Source: Deltaproteobacteria bacterium (GTDB lineage Bacteria; Myxococcota_A; UBA796; GCA-2862545). Taken from it: 5,272 bases of DNA. Where the stretch lies: contig JAFDJI010000628.1 in the NCBI GenBank assembly GCA_019307545.1, positions 1 to 5,272 of the forward strand, given 5' to 3'. The position numbers and the translations under genes are program-made. The notes beneath the pieces were generated by a model. It had not been told where the DNA came from. It did not search any database and saw only the letters and a list, made by a program, of their open reading frames with translations. Below are positions 1 through 5,272 of this stretch, in pieces (position 1 is the first letter of the stretch; every line of letters begins with the position of its first letter).

Positions 1-1
1 C

Positions 2-1117
2 CTGCGCCCCGTGTTGCTCGCAACGACCCTGCTGGTGGCCTGCAACCCAGAGAACGAGATCCTCGAGCGACCAATCACCGACGACATCGCGGTGACGGTG
101 TTCGCGCCCGAAGAGGACCCCGTCGAGATCGTGGAGATGCCCCGCTTCTACATGATCGACGTTCCCTATGCCCCCGCCGTCTCCGACGACGGCACCGTGC
201 TGCTCTTCGATTGGCGCACCGGCGGCGACGTCTACCTTTGGACCGAGGAGGAGGGCCTCGACTGGGTCACCACCACCGGGGCGTACTTCAACTCGGTCAA
301 GGACATCAGCGCCGACGGCGAGACGATCATCGGCTCCTACGGCAACTACATGATCGAAGAGGACACCCAGGCCGCCACCTGGACCGAGGACGACGGCTGG
401 ACCAAGCTCGGCGCCCTGCCCGACACCCTCGACTGTCCGATGCAGAGCTCTGGCTGGTCGCTCACCGCCGACGGCGAGTCGGCGGTCGGGCTCGCCTTCG
501 AGGGTTGCTCGGCCTTCGCCTTCCGTTGGGACGAGTCCGACGGGATGGTGCCCTTCGAGCAGGTGGGAAACGGGGGCAACCGCGCCAGCCGGGTTTCCCG
601 CAACGGCGCGCTCACGGTCGGCTTCGCCCAAGGCGACTACAGCCGCACCCCGGCCGTCTGGTACGCCGACGGGTCCGGTGAAGTCCTGAACATGGGCTGG
701 ACCGGGGAGTTCTATGGGGTCAACGCCGACGGCACCCTGGCGGTGGGGCAGTTCGGCACCAAGGCGGCCCTGTGGTCTCCCGACGAGGGTCACCGCTTCC
801 TGGGCCTCCTCGGGTCTCCGGGCCAGAGCAACTCGACCGCCTACGCGCTGTGCGGTCCCGAGGACGAGATCATCATCGGTACCGACACCCTCAACGGTGG
901 AACCGCTACCGCGTGGACCGAGGAGACGGGCCTGGTGCCCATGCAGGACTTCCTGGAAGACCTTGGAATGGAGTTTCCCTCGGGCACGCGCCTGACCTCC
1001 GCCAATGCCTGCACCCCTGACAAGACGGTCTTCGTCGGCGCCGGCGGCACCAACGATGACGTCGTGGTGTGGGTAGCCATCCTGCCCGAACACGTATTCG
1101 AAACCCCTGAAAACTGA
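2..1117 (+). CDS. HAF-repeat secreted lipoprotein, 5' end outside the window
   Basis: Probable exported lipoprotein with a beta-propeller-like body; ligand or activity unknown. The frame is open from the left edge. The first in-window start is GTG at 11, but the hydrophobic stretch there (LLATTLLVAC) has no charged residue before it. An in-frame Arg codon lies upstream at 5-7, so the true start is probably off the edge. Numbering from GTG 11, LVAC (residues 8-11) is a lipobox with Cys11 as the lipidated residue. An acidic linker follows. About seven degenerate repeats of the form (S/N)xDGxxxVG...AxxW then lie near residues 57-78, 98-124, 150-173, 195-217, 237-255, 277-302 and 331-354. This is the pattern of HAF repeats (TIGR02913-type) in extracellular proteins. 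Five of the seven keep an N/DG turn; the last two replace it with PED and PDK. No catalytic motif is visible. The next gene starts 17 bases downstream, suggesting an operon. Confidence is high for a secreted repeat lipoprotein and low for any function. Confidence 0.85.
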   Translation: MRPVLLATTLLVACNPENEILERPITDDIAVTVFAPEEDPVEIVEMPRFYMIDVPYAPAVSDDGTVLLFDWRTGGDVYLWTEEEGLDWVTTTGAYFNSVKDISADGETIIGSYGNYMIEEDTQAATWTEDDGWTKLGALPDTLDCPMQSSGWSLTADGESAVGLAFEGCSAFAFRWDESDGMVPFEQVGNGGNRASRVSRNGALTVGFAQGDYSRTPAVWYADGSGEVLNMGWTGEFYGVNADGTLAVGQFGTKAALWSPDEGHRFLGLLGSPGQSNSTAYALCGPEDEIIIGTDTLNGGTATAWTEETGLVPMQDFLEDLGMEFPSGTRLTSANACTPDKTVFVGAGGTNDDVVVWVAILPEHVFETPEN

Positions 1118-1120
1118 AAC

Positions 1121-1130
1121 GGAAGAGGAG
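1121..1130 (+). promoter_or_regulatory. Ribosome binding site of the large lipoprotein gene
   Basis: A purine run, GGAAGAGGAG, ends four bases before ATG 1135. It contains AGGAG, a good Shine-Dalgarno match, and supports that ATG as the start. It sits in the 17-base gap after the stop of the preceding gene, with no room for a separate promoter or terminator, so co-transcription is likely. Confidence 0.75.
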
Positions 1131-1134
1131 AACC

Positions 1135-2826
1135 ATGCGAACCCAACTCTTGGTCCTGGCCCTGAGCGCCGTACTCTTCGGATGTGCCGGCGGCGACGAC
1201 GCGATCGACGACACCGGTGACATCATCGACGACACCGGTGACACCGAAGACACCGGCGACACCGACACCGGCCCGGTAGAGAGCTACTGCGGCGACGGGG
1301 TCGTCGACGACGGTGAGCAGTGCGACGAGGGCGCCGACAACAGCGCCGACGGCAGCTGCGACACCGACTGCACCTGGAACGGCTGGGTGACCTGCGACAT
1401 GGTCACCGGCCCGGTGATGACCCTGGATACGACCGTTTCCCAGCCCGACGGCACCTACCACCTCAGCGGTCGCTTCGAGGGCAAGGTAGAGCTCGGGACC
1501 GCCTGCGATGGCGACCCGACGCACAACGTGGTGGTCGAGTTCGTGCTCCCCGCCGCGGGCAGCTACCTCGTCTCGACGGCCAACCCCGGCACGACCTCGG
1601 CGACAGCGCTGTCCCTGCGGACCGATTGCGACGACCGGGCGGAGATCTCCTGCAACCTGTCCAACTCGGACACCGCCGGGGCCTCGCAGGCCTGGATCAT
1701 GGACGGGGCCGCCGGGGACCCCCACGTGGCGCTCATCGAGTTGGTGGAGGGGGAGCCGGCGGGTTGGCACCTGTCCGTCACCCCGATCGAGGGCATGTCC
1801 GAGGTGGGCGAGTCCTGCGACGACGCGTACCCCTGCACCGATGGCGCCATCTGCACCGGCCTCGAGGGCGCCACGACCTGCGTGACCGCCTTCGCCCCCA
1901 CCCTGACCTCGGGCACGGTGTCCCAGGTCGGCTACTACGACTACCGCATCGCCCTCACCGGCAGCGACCCCAACCGGGACGTCGTCTCCCTGGTCATCCC
2001 AAGCTTCACCGACAACTACGGCGACATCTGGGGTGACGACGACTTCGAGGCGCCCATCGCGGTCGACGGGTTCGACCTCTCTTGGGATGGCGACGTCTTC
2101 ACCTTCACCTACGTCGAGCGCATCGCCCTGTACGACACGGGCATGGGCGACATCGTGGACCTGGACTTCCACGTGGTCGACCAGACCGGTCGTGGACCTG
2201 GACTTCCACGTGGTCGACCAGACCGGGGCGACCAGCGGCCTGGTCACCATCGTCTACCCAGAGTTCGTCAAGAACGAGATGATGTCGTACATCGACGACG
2301 CGTGCGACATGTGCATCGAGTGCGAGGGCAACGCCGTCGGCTACCCCCGCTACTGCGATCCCAACCCACATGCCGACCCGAACGACCCCGAGAACCAGAT
2401 CGTCGGGCTGGTGTGCACCTGGGACGACACCAGCGGAACCAGCGCCAGCTGCCAGGACAAGAACATCAACCCCGCCCCGGTGATGGACGATGGCGAGATG
2501 TTCTGGTTGGGCCCGGACGCCTTCCTCACCGTGCGTGGCTACGACACGACCCACGAGAGGGGTGTGAACGCGCACCTCACCGTGGTGTACACCGACAGCA
2601 CCACCGCGGACCTGGGCACGAAGTACCTGGGCGATATCGCCTGGGACATCGGCAACTTCGTCGCCACCGGGCCCTTCGACACCTCCACGCTGACCCTGGA
2701 CATCGACCATCTCGAGGTCCTGATCGAGGACAAGGGCTACCCGAGCGCCACCACGGTCGACCCGATGATCATCGACTGGGTCGACCCCATCGCGGCCGTC
2801 GAGGTGGGCTACAACGACGAGTGTGA
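1135..2826 (+). CDS. N-terminal product of the broken lipoprotein gene as written
   Basis: This is what would be translated from ATG 1135 if the sequence is correct: 563 residues ending at TGA 2824-2826. Residues 1-352 are genuine: signal peptide, lipobox Cys17, DTGD tether, Cys-rich repeat, PPC-like domain, first Cys knot and most of the first beta-sandwich. After the first copy of the 37-bp repeat the frame shifts. The remaining roughly 210 residues are Arg-, His- and Pro-rich out-of-frame sequence, typical of a GC-rich gene read in the wrong frame, with no domain character. If made, the protein could still be exported and lipidated but would lack four modules and the C-terminal PPC-like domain, and its tail would probably be degraded. 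The ribosome binding site at 1121-1130 supports the start. Confidence 0.6.
   Translation: MRTQLLVLALSAVLFGCAGGDDAIDDTGDIIDDTGDTEDTGDTDTGPVESYCGDGVVDDGEQCDEGADNSADGSCDTDCTWNGWVTCDMVTGPVMTLDTTVSQPDGTYHLSGRFEGKVELGTACDGDPTHNVVVEFVLPAAGSYLVSTANPGTTSATALSLRTDCDDRAEISCNLSNSDTAGASQAWIMDGAAGDPHVALIELVEGEPAGWHLSVTPIEGMSEVGESCDDAYPCTDGAICTGLEGATTCVTAFAPTLTSGTVSQVGYYDYRIALTGSDPNRDVVSLVIPSFTDNYGDIWGDDDFEAPIAVDGFDLSWDGDVFTFTYVERIALYDTGMGDIVDLDFHVVDQTGRGPGLPRGRPDRGDQRPGHHRLPRVRQERDDVVHRRRVRHVHRVRGQRRRLPPLLRSQPTCRPERPREPDRRAGVHLGRHQRNQRQLPGQEHQPRPGDGRWRDVLVGPGRLPHRAWLRHDPREGCERAPHRGVHRQHHRGPGHEVPGRYRLGHRQLRRHRALRHLHADPGHRPSRGPDRGQGLPERHHGRPDDHRLGRPHRGRRGGLQRRV
1204..1272 (+). repeat. Acidic DTGD tether repeat inside the lipoprotein gene
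   Basis: A 19-base word, ATCGACGACACCGGTGACA, occurs at 1204-1222 and again at 1225-1243 (period 21). Shorter degenerate GACACCGG(C/T)GAC units continue to 1272. It encodes Asp/Thr/Gly-rich residues 24-46 just after the lipidated Cys17. Such acidic, low-complexity tethers are common after the lipobox in surface lipoproteins and hold the folded part away from the membrane. The 21-base period keeps the frame, so copy-number change would alter only tether length. Confidence 0.75.
2153..2226 (+). repeat. Exact 37-bp tandem duplication that shifts the reading frame
   Basis: Bases 2153-2189 are repeated without mismatch at 2190-2226, with no spacer. The unit starts TCGTGGACCTGG and ends CCAGACCGG. 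Because 37 is not a multiple of three, the extra copy moves the downstream coding sequence from the frame of ATG 1135 to the next one. Both frames read the same peptide across their copy (VDLDFHVVDQTG). Deleting either copy joins VVDQTG to ATSGLVTIVYP, a strand ending that matches the ends of the four later modules. The unit contains overlapping palindromes CCACGTGG (2169-2176) and TGGTCGACCA (2174-2183), which could favour slippage. An untrimmed contig overlap in assembly would look the same. Confidence 0.95.
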
Positions 2827-4570
2827 CCTGCACGGTTGGGAGACCACCTGTGAGGAGCCCTGGGTCTGTGGCCCGACCCTTTCCGGCATCCCGGCGTGTG
2901 GTGACTCCGAGGCGCCCGTCCTGTACGGCGCGACGGGGATGTACGTGGGCGGCTTCTTCCCGATGATGACCTTCGCCTTCGAGGCCGAGGATTCCAACGC
3001 GGACTGGGGCTCCTTCGTGGTCGAGCAGCCCACCGGGAAGCCCTGGGCCTACGCCCACGACGGCTACGACATGACCTGGGACCCGAGCCCCTTCGCCATT
3101 CAGAGCTACGTCGGCGGAACGAGCCTCGGGTTTGCCAACTGGATGTACCGGATCTGGCTCGAAGATGCGGATGGCAACGTCTCCAATACCAAGATCGTCA
3201 TGGGCATCCCGACCCAGGAAGCGGGAGAGGAGTGCAACACCGGGATCTGCTCCTTCTTCGGGTGCTCCCCTCCGGAATCGTACTGCGACATCGAAGGTGG
3301 CCTGACCTGCAGCAGCCGGCCTGAGAACGACGGCATCGTCCAGGTGTGCGAGACCGCCGAGGCCCCGGCGCTGGACAGCGTCGAGGTGCGGCGCCTGGAC
3401 TCCGACAGCTTCGTGGTCGACTTCATTGGCTCCGACGCGAACGGAGACGCGAGCGCGGTGCTGCTGGTCCAGGACGAGGACGGCTCGGTGACGAGCCCCC
3501 ATGTCAACGTCGATTGGCAGACGCCGATCTACGGTGTCACCGCCTTCAACGCCCGCTTCACCGGCTCGATCGCGGATCCCTTCGCAGAGACCACCCTCGA
3601 AATCCAGCTCAAGGACTACGCCTTCCTCGAGTCGGGTGCGCTCACGGTCACCGTGCCGCCGATCCTCGAAGCTGGCGAGCCCTGCTCGGACGACGACCTG
3701 ATCGACCAGTGCTGGGAGGGCTCCGAGTGCATCGACGGCACCTGCTTCGCCTATGAGCCCGCCGTCGCTACCGCCGATCTCACCTTCGAGAACTTCGGTC
3801 GCGACGCGGTGGTCACCGTCACCGGCTTCGACGACAAGACCGACTCGGAGATCCAGCTCAAGAAGGCGTACGTGACGCTTGGTGGACAGACCTTCGAGAA
3901 GTCCCTCAGCAAGTACAACGTGGATTGGGACGGCAACGAGTTCACCTTCGAGGTGGATGCCTGGGGTGTGGGCACCGGCGTCCTCATCGGCGAGCAGTTC
4001 GTCCAGGTGCGCGTGGTCGATGTCGGTGGCTTCGAAGACAGCGGCCTGTTCTTCCTCACCCCCCACAAGGGCTGGGGCGACGACTGCGATGTGGACGGGA
4101 TCGACGACACCTGCCACGCCGGGCTTCTCTGCGACGCGGGCGTCTGCGTGAACGACCTGGCCGATCCCTGCGCCGGCATCCCGGTGACGATCGCCGATTC
4201 GGACCTGGTGTCCATCGACACCGCCTCGGGCACCAAGCTGGACCAGTACCCCTACTACGCCACCTGCGGCGTGGAGTGGAACAAGCCGAACGGCAAGGAG
4301 ATGGCCATCGAGTACGTGGCCACCCAGGACGGCACCCTGGTCATGACCAGCACGGACGATCCGTCCGATGGCAACGTCCTTCCCGGCTACCTGTTCGTCC
4401 GCTTCGACCAGTGCGTCAACGCCGACGCCGTGGCGGAGTGCAGCAACCTCACGGGCAACACCAACACGGTGTCCGTCGACGTGGTGGCGGGAGACCTCCT
4501 CTACGTCCTGGTCGATGGTCCGAACTGGCACTCGGGCGGCCCCGTCGACGTGGCCTTCAGCTACCAGTAG
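2189..4570 (+). CDS. C-terminal part of the broken lipoprotein gene
   Basis: This frame carries the continuation of the large lipoprotein, from the second copy of the duplicated strand (VVDLDFHVVDQTG) to TAG 4568-4570. The frame is open as far back as a GTG at 2033, but the residues before 2189 are out-of-frame noise. It encodes the end of module 1, modules 2 to 5 and the C-terminal PPC-like domain. The Cys knots are recognisable, e.g. EAGEPCSDDD and CHAGLLCDAGVC. Aromatic WD motifs recur: YDMTWD (632-637 in the repaired numbering), NVDW (779-782) and YNVDWDGN (915-922). The earliest internal ATG is at 2279 (two ATGs in a row), with no convincing ribosome binding site and no signal peptide. 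Independent expression as an exported protein is therefore unlikely. It is best read as the second half of one gene. Confidence 0.7.
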   Translation, partial: VVDLDFHVVDQTGATSGLVTIVYPEFVKNEMMSYIDDACDMCIECEGNAVGYPRYCDPNPHADPNDPENQIVGLVCTWDDTSGTSASCQDKNINPAPVMDDGEMFWLGPDAFLTVRGYDTTHERGVNAHLTVVYTDSTTADLGTKYLGDIAWDIGNFVATGPFDTSTLTLDIDHLEVLIEDKGYPSATTVDPMIIDWVDPIAAVEVGYNDECDLHGWETTCEEPWVCGPTLSGIPACGDSEAPVLYGATGMYVGGFFPMMTFAFEAEDSNADWGSFVVEQPTGKPWAYAHDGYDMTWDPSPFAIQSYVGGTSLGFANWMYRIWLEDADGNVSNTKIVMGIPTQEAGEECNTGICSFFGCSPPESYCDIEGGLTCSSRPENDGIVQVCETAEAPALDSVEVRRLDSDSFVVDFIGSDANGDASAVLLVQDEDGSVTSPHVNVDWQTPIYGVTAFNARFTGSIADPFAETTLEIQLKDYAFLESGALTVTVPPILEAGEPCSDDDLIDQCWEGSECIDGTCFAYEPAVATADLTFENFGRDAVVTVTGFDDKTDSEIQLKKAYVTLGGQTFEKSLSKYNVDWDGNEFTFEVDAWGVGTGVLIGEQFVQVRVVDVGGFEDSGLFFLTPHKGWGDDCDVDGIDDTCHAGLLCDAGVCVNDLADPCAGIPVTIADSDLVSIDTASGTKLDQYPYYATCGVEWNKPNGKEMAIEYVATQDGTLVMTSTDDPSDGNVLPGYLFVRFDQCVNADAVAECSNLTGNTNTVSVDVVAGDLLYVLVDGPNWHSGGPVDVAFSYQ

Positions 4571-4580
4571 CGTGCGTGTG

Positions 4581-4604
4581 ACCGGGTCCCCCCCAGGGCC
4601 CGGT
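4581..4604 (+). terminator. GC-rich hairpin after the lipoprotein operon
   Basis: ACCGGGTCC (4581-4589) pairs with GGGCCCGGT (4596-4604) as a 9-bp stem with one G-T wobble and a six-base C-rich loop. It lies 11 bases after the stop codon. No T run follows, so on its own it is more a 3'-end stabilising or transcript-pausing structure than a classic intrinsic terminator. It may act together with the next hairpin. Confidence 0.5.
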
Positions 4605-4614
4605 CCCTACCCCG

Positions 4615-4651
4615 ACGGGGTCGGCCGAGAGGCTGGCCCCGTTTCGCGTTT
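4615..4651 (+). terminator. Probable intrinsic terminator with a GAGA tetraloop
   Basis: ACGGGGTCGGCC (4615-4626) pairs with GGCTGGCCCCGT (4631-4642) as a 12-bp stem with two G-T wobbles, closed by a GAGA (GNRA-type) tetraloop at 4627-4630. T-containing sequence follows (TTCGCGTTT, 4643-4651), interrupted by CGCG. It sits between the end of the lipoprotein locus and the promoter of the next gene, as expected for the terminator of the upstream unit. Confidence 0.65.
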
Positions 4652-4671
4652 GGGGGCATTCGGAGCCGGGG

Positions 4672-4680
4672 TGGCATAAT
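4672..4680 (+). promoter_or_regulatory. Possible extended -10 promoter for the HTH-NTPase gene
   Basis: TGGCATAAT fits the extended -10 form TGnTATAAT with one change (CATAAT) and is the only AT-rich spot in this GC-rich gap. A -35 is poor: TTGGGG at 4650-4655 would leave a 19-base spacer. Transcription would start near 4687, leaving a leader of about 16 bases that includes GAGAG (4693-4697) as a weak ribosome binding site before ATG 4703. This is inferred from sequence pattern alone. Confidence 0.4.
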
Positions 4681-4702
4681 TGGGCGCCGCCTGAGAGCCA
4701 AG

Positions 4703-5272
4703 ATGCCTCCTTCCCAAAGCCCACGACGAGGCCGCCCTGCCGGGGTGGTCCTGGACACCGAGCTGATGCGCCTTCGCCGGCGCGCGCTCGCCTTGTCGCA
4801 GTCGGATCTCGCCCGGGGCGCGCGGATCGGAGAGCGCACCGTCCGTACCGCGGAGCAGGGCAAGCACATCTCCCCGGACACCGCGATGCAACTCGCGGTG
4901 GCCTTGGGCACGCCGTACATCGTGTTGGTGCGCAAGGGGCCGGAGGAGATCCAGGCACGGCTCATGGAGCGTGGCTACGCCATCCTCGAGCCTCCCGAAC
5001 CCTGGATGGAGCGAGAGGAGACCGACGCGCTGATCGATCTCCTGTGCGGTGCCCGGGATGGGGTGCTGGTGTGTCTGGAAGGGCAGAGCGGCATCGGGAA
5101 GTCCGTGCTCACGCGCCGGGTCGCCATGGGGGTGAAGGCGCATTTCCCCGACGGGTCGATCTGGGTCAACGCGGCCAACCTCGTCGATGACCCACGGGTG
5201 CGGCGGTTGCAGCTGGACCTGGCCCAGTGCCTCGGGTTCGCAGAGCTGCTTCCCGAACCGGACCTGGTCCCC
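4703..5272 (+). CDS. XRE-type HTH fused to NB-ARC/STAND-type P-loop NTPase, cut by the right edge
   Basis: Signal-transducing NTPase with an N-terminal DNA-binding-type domain. Only the first 190 codons are in the window and the frame is still open at 5272. Residues about 20-75 form an XRE/Cro-like helix-turn-helix: the core LSQSDLARGARIGERTVRTAEQG (31-53) shows the usual SQ.xLA...xI..xTV...EQG spacing and is followed by ISPDTAMQLAVALG. A basic N-terminal tail (SPRRGRP) precedes it. After a linker, PEPWMEREETDALIDLL (98-114) resembles the lead-in to an NB-ARC-type domain. GQSGIGKS (127-134) is a Walker A P-loop, and FPDGSIWVN (148-156) matches the strand typically seen after it in NB-ARC/AP-ATPases. 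Walker B, the sensor motifs and the expected TPR or WD40 repeats would lie beyond the edge. ATG 4703 is chosen because GAGAG lies five bases upstream and the HTH follows directly. It may be a transcription regulator or an NLR-like (STAND) defence sensor; the visible part cannot decide. Confidence 0.85.
   Translation, partial: MPPSQSPRRGRPAGVVLDTELMRLRRRALALSQSDLARGARIGERTVRTAEQGKHISPDTAMQLAVALGTPYIVLVRKGPEEIQARLMERGYAILEPPEPWMEREETDALIDLLCGARDGVLVCLEGQSGIGKSVLTRRVAMGVKAHFPDGSIWVNAANLVDDPRVRRLQLDLAQCLGFAELLPEPDLVP

Larger units (their letters stand above)
1135..4570 (+). pseudogene. Large modular Cys-rich surface lipoprotein, frame broken by a 37-bp tandem duplication
   Basis: Likely a cell-surface structural or binding lipoprotein; function not recognised. 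With one copy of the 37-bp duplication removed, the locus encodes 1132 residues without interruption. Domains in that repaired protein are as follows. Signal peptide with lipobox LFGC (Cys17). Acidic D/T/G tether, 21-47. Myxococcus-type Cys-rich repeat (CGDGVVDDGEQCDEG..., 52-79), like DUF4215. PPC-like beta-sandwich, about 85-217. Five modules, each a Cys-rich knot followed by a beta-sandwich: about 223-363, 372-540, 549-680, 684-830 and 833-964. A last Cys knot, about 967-992. A second PPC-like domain, about 993-1132. The modules share an xGxDxNxD signature (e.g. LTGSDPNRD 274-282, FIGSDANGD 751-759) and a closing (V/I/L)xDxxG...P strand. The rest of the frame shows no decay, so the break is recent or is a sequence error. 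No enzyme motif is visible. The gene is probably co-transcribed with the HAF-repeat lipoprotein gene upstream. Confidence 0.8.
4571..4702. other. Intergenic region between the lipoprotein operon and the HTH-NTPase gene
   Basis: This 132-base gap holds two GC-rich hairpins (4581-4604 and 4615-4642) and a putative extended -10 element (4672-4680). I see no tRNA, small ORF with a credible ribosome binding site, or repeat beyond these. The order terminator then promoter argues that the HTH-NTPase gene is its own transcription unit. Confidence 0.6.

Noticed and set aside
11..13. GTG at 11 as the true start of the HAF-repeat lipoprotein
   Set aside because: The signal peptide would lack a positively charged N-region and no ribosome binding site is visible. 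The frame continues to the left edge, so the real start is probably upstream.
2033..2188. GTG at 2033 as an independent start for the C-terminal part
   Set aside because: The 52 residues before the duplication are out-of-frame Ser/Arg/Thr/Trp-rich noise overlapping real coding sequence, with no signal peptide.
2150..2230. Programmed ribosomal frameshift as the explanation for the split gene
   Set aside because: There is no slippery heptamer. The frame change is fully explained by the exact 37-bp duplication, and a frameshift would also leave duplicated or altered residues in the strand.
841..2250. Minus-strand open frame of 469 codons spanning both lipoprotein genes
   Set aside because: It crosses the gap and ribosome binding site between two well-supported plus-strand genes and has low-complexity composition.
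2105..4531. Long minus-strand open frame of 808 codons opposite the lipoprotein gene
   Set aside because: It is the antisense shadow of a GC-rich gene. Its product is a monotonous Val/Gly/Asp/His-rich string with no domain, while the plus strand carries a signal peptide, Cys knots and repeats.
4557..5178. Several overlapping minus-strand frames opposite the terminators and the HTH-NTPase gene
   Set aside because: They run across the hairpins and promoter and show no recognisable motif. The plus strand there encodes a clear HTH and P-loop.

Overview
The window is GC-rich, with G or C at most third codon positions. Its protein style points to a Myxococcota / deltaproteobacterial-type Gram-negative, possibly a metagenome-derived genome. 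The pointers are large Cys-rich lipoproteins with an acidic Asp-Thr-Gly tether, a Myxococcus-type disulfide repeat, and a helix-turn-helix protein fused to an NB-ARC-like NTPase. This assignment is inferred from protein style and is not proven. All genes I can support are on the + strand.

Layout. (1) Positions 2-1117 hold the 3' part of a secreted lipoprotein made of about seven HAF-like (DG..VG...A..W) repeats, probably a beta-propeller. Its extreme N-terminus lies off the left edge. (2) Only 17 bases later, behind a purine-rich ribosome binding site, a very large modular lipoprotein gene runs from 1135 to 4570. It has a lipobox, an acidic DTGD tether, a Myxococcus-type Cys-rich repeat, a PPC-like beta-sandwich, five copies of a Cys-rich knot plus about 110-residue beta-sandwich module, and a second PPC-like domain at the C-terminus. 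An exact 37-bp tandem duplication at 2153-2226 breaks its frame. Removing one copy restores a continuous 1132-residue protein. As written, the gene gives a 563-residue product with a nonsense Arg-rich tail, plus an orphan C-terminal frame. (3) Positions 4571-4702 are intergenic, with two strong hairpins (the second terminator-like) and an extended -10 promoter. (4) From 4703 to the right edge runs the N-terminal 190 codons of an XRE-type HTH protein fused to a P-loop STAND/NB-ARC-type NTPase.

How they fit together. The first two genes look like an operon for two cell-surface lipoproteins of unknown ligand. The hairpins close that unit. The HTH-NTPase gene starts a separate transcription unit from its own promoter and is either a signal-sensing regulator or an NLR-like sensor. 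Its sensor half is outside the window, so its role cannot be settled here.

Most noteworthy: the frame-breaking 37-bp duplication (a real recent mutation or an assembly artefact), the five-fold repeated module that I cannot name, and the HTH-STAND gene cut by the window edge.
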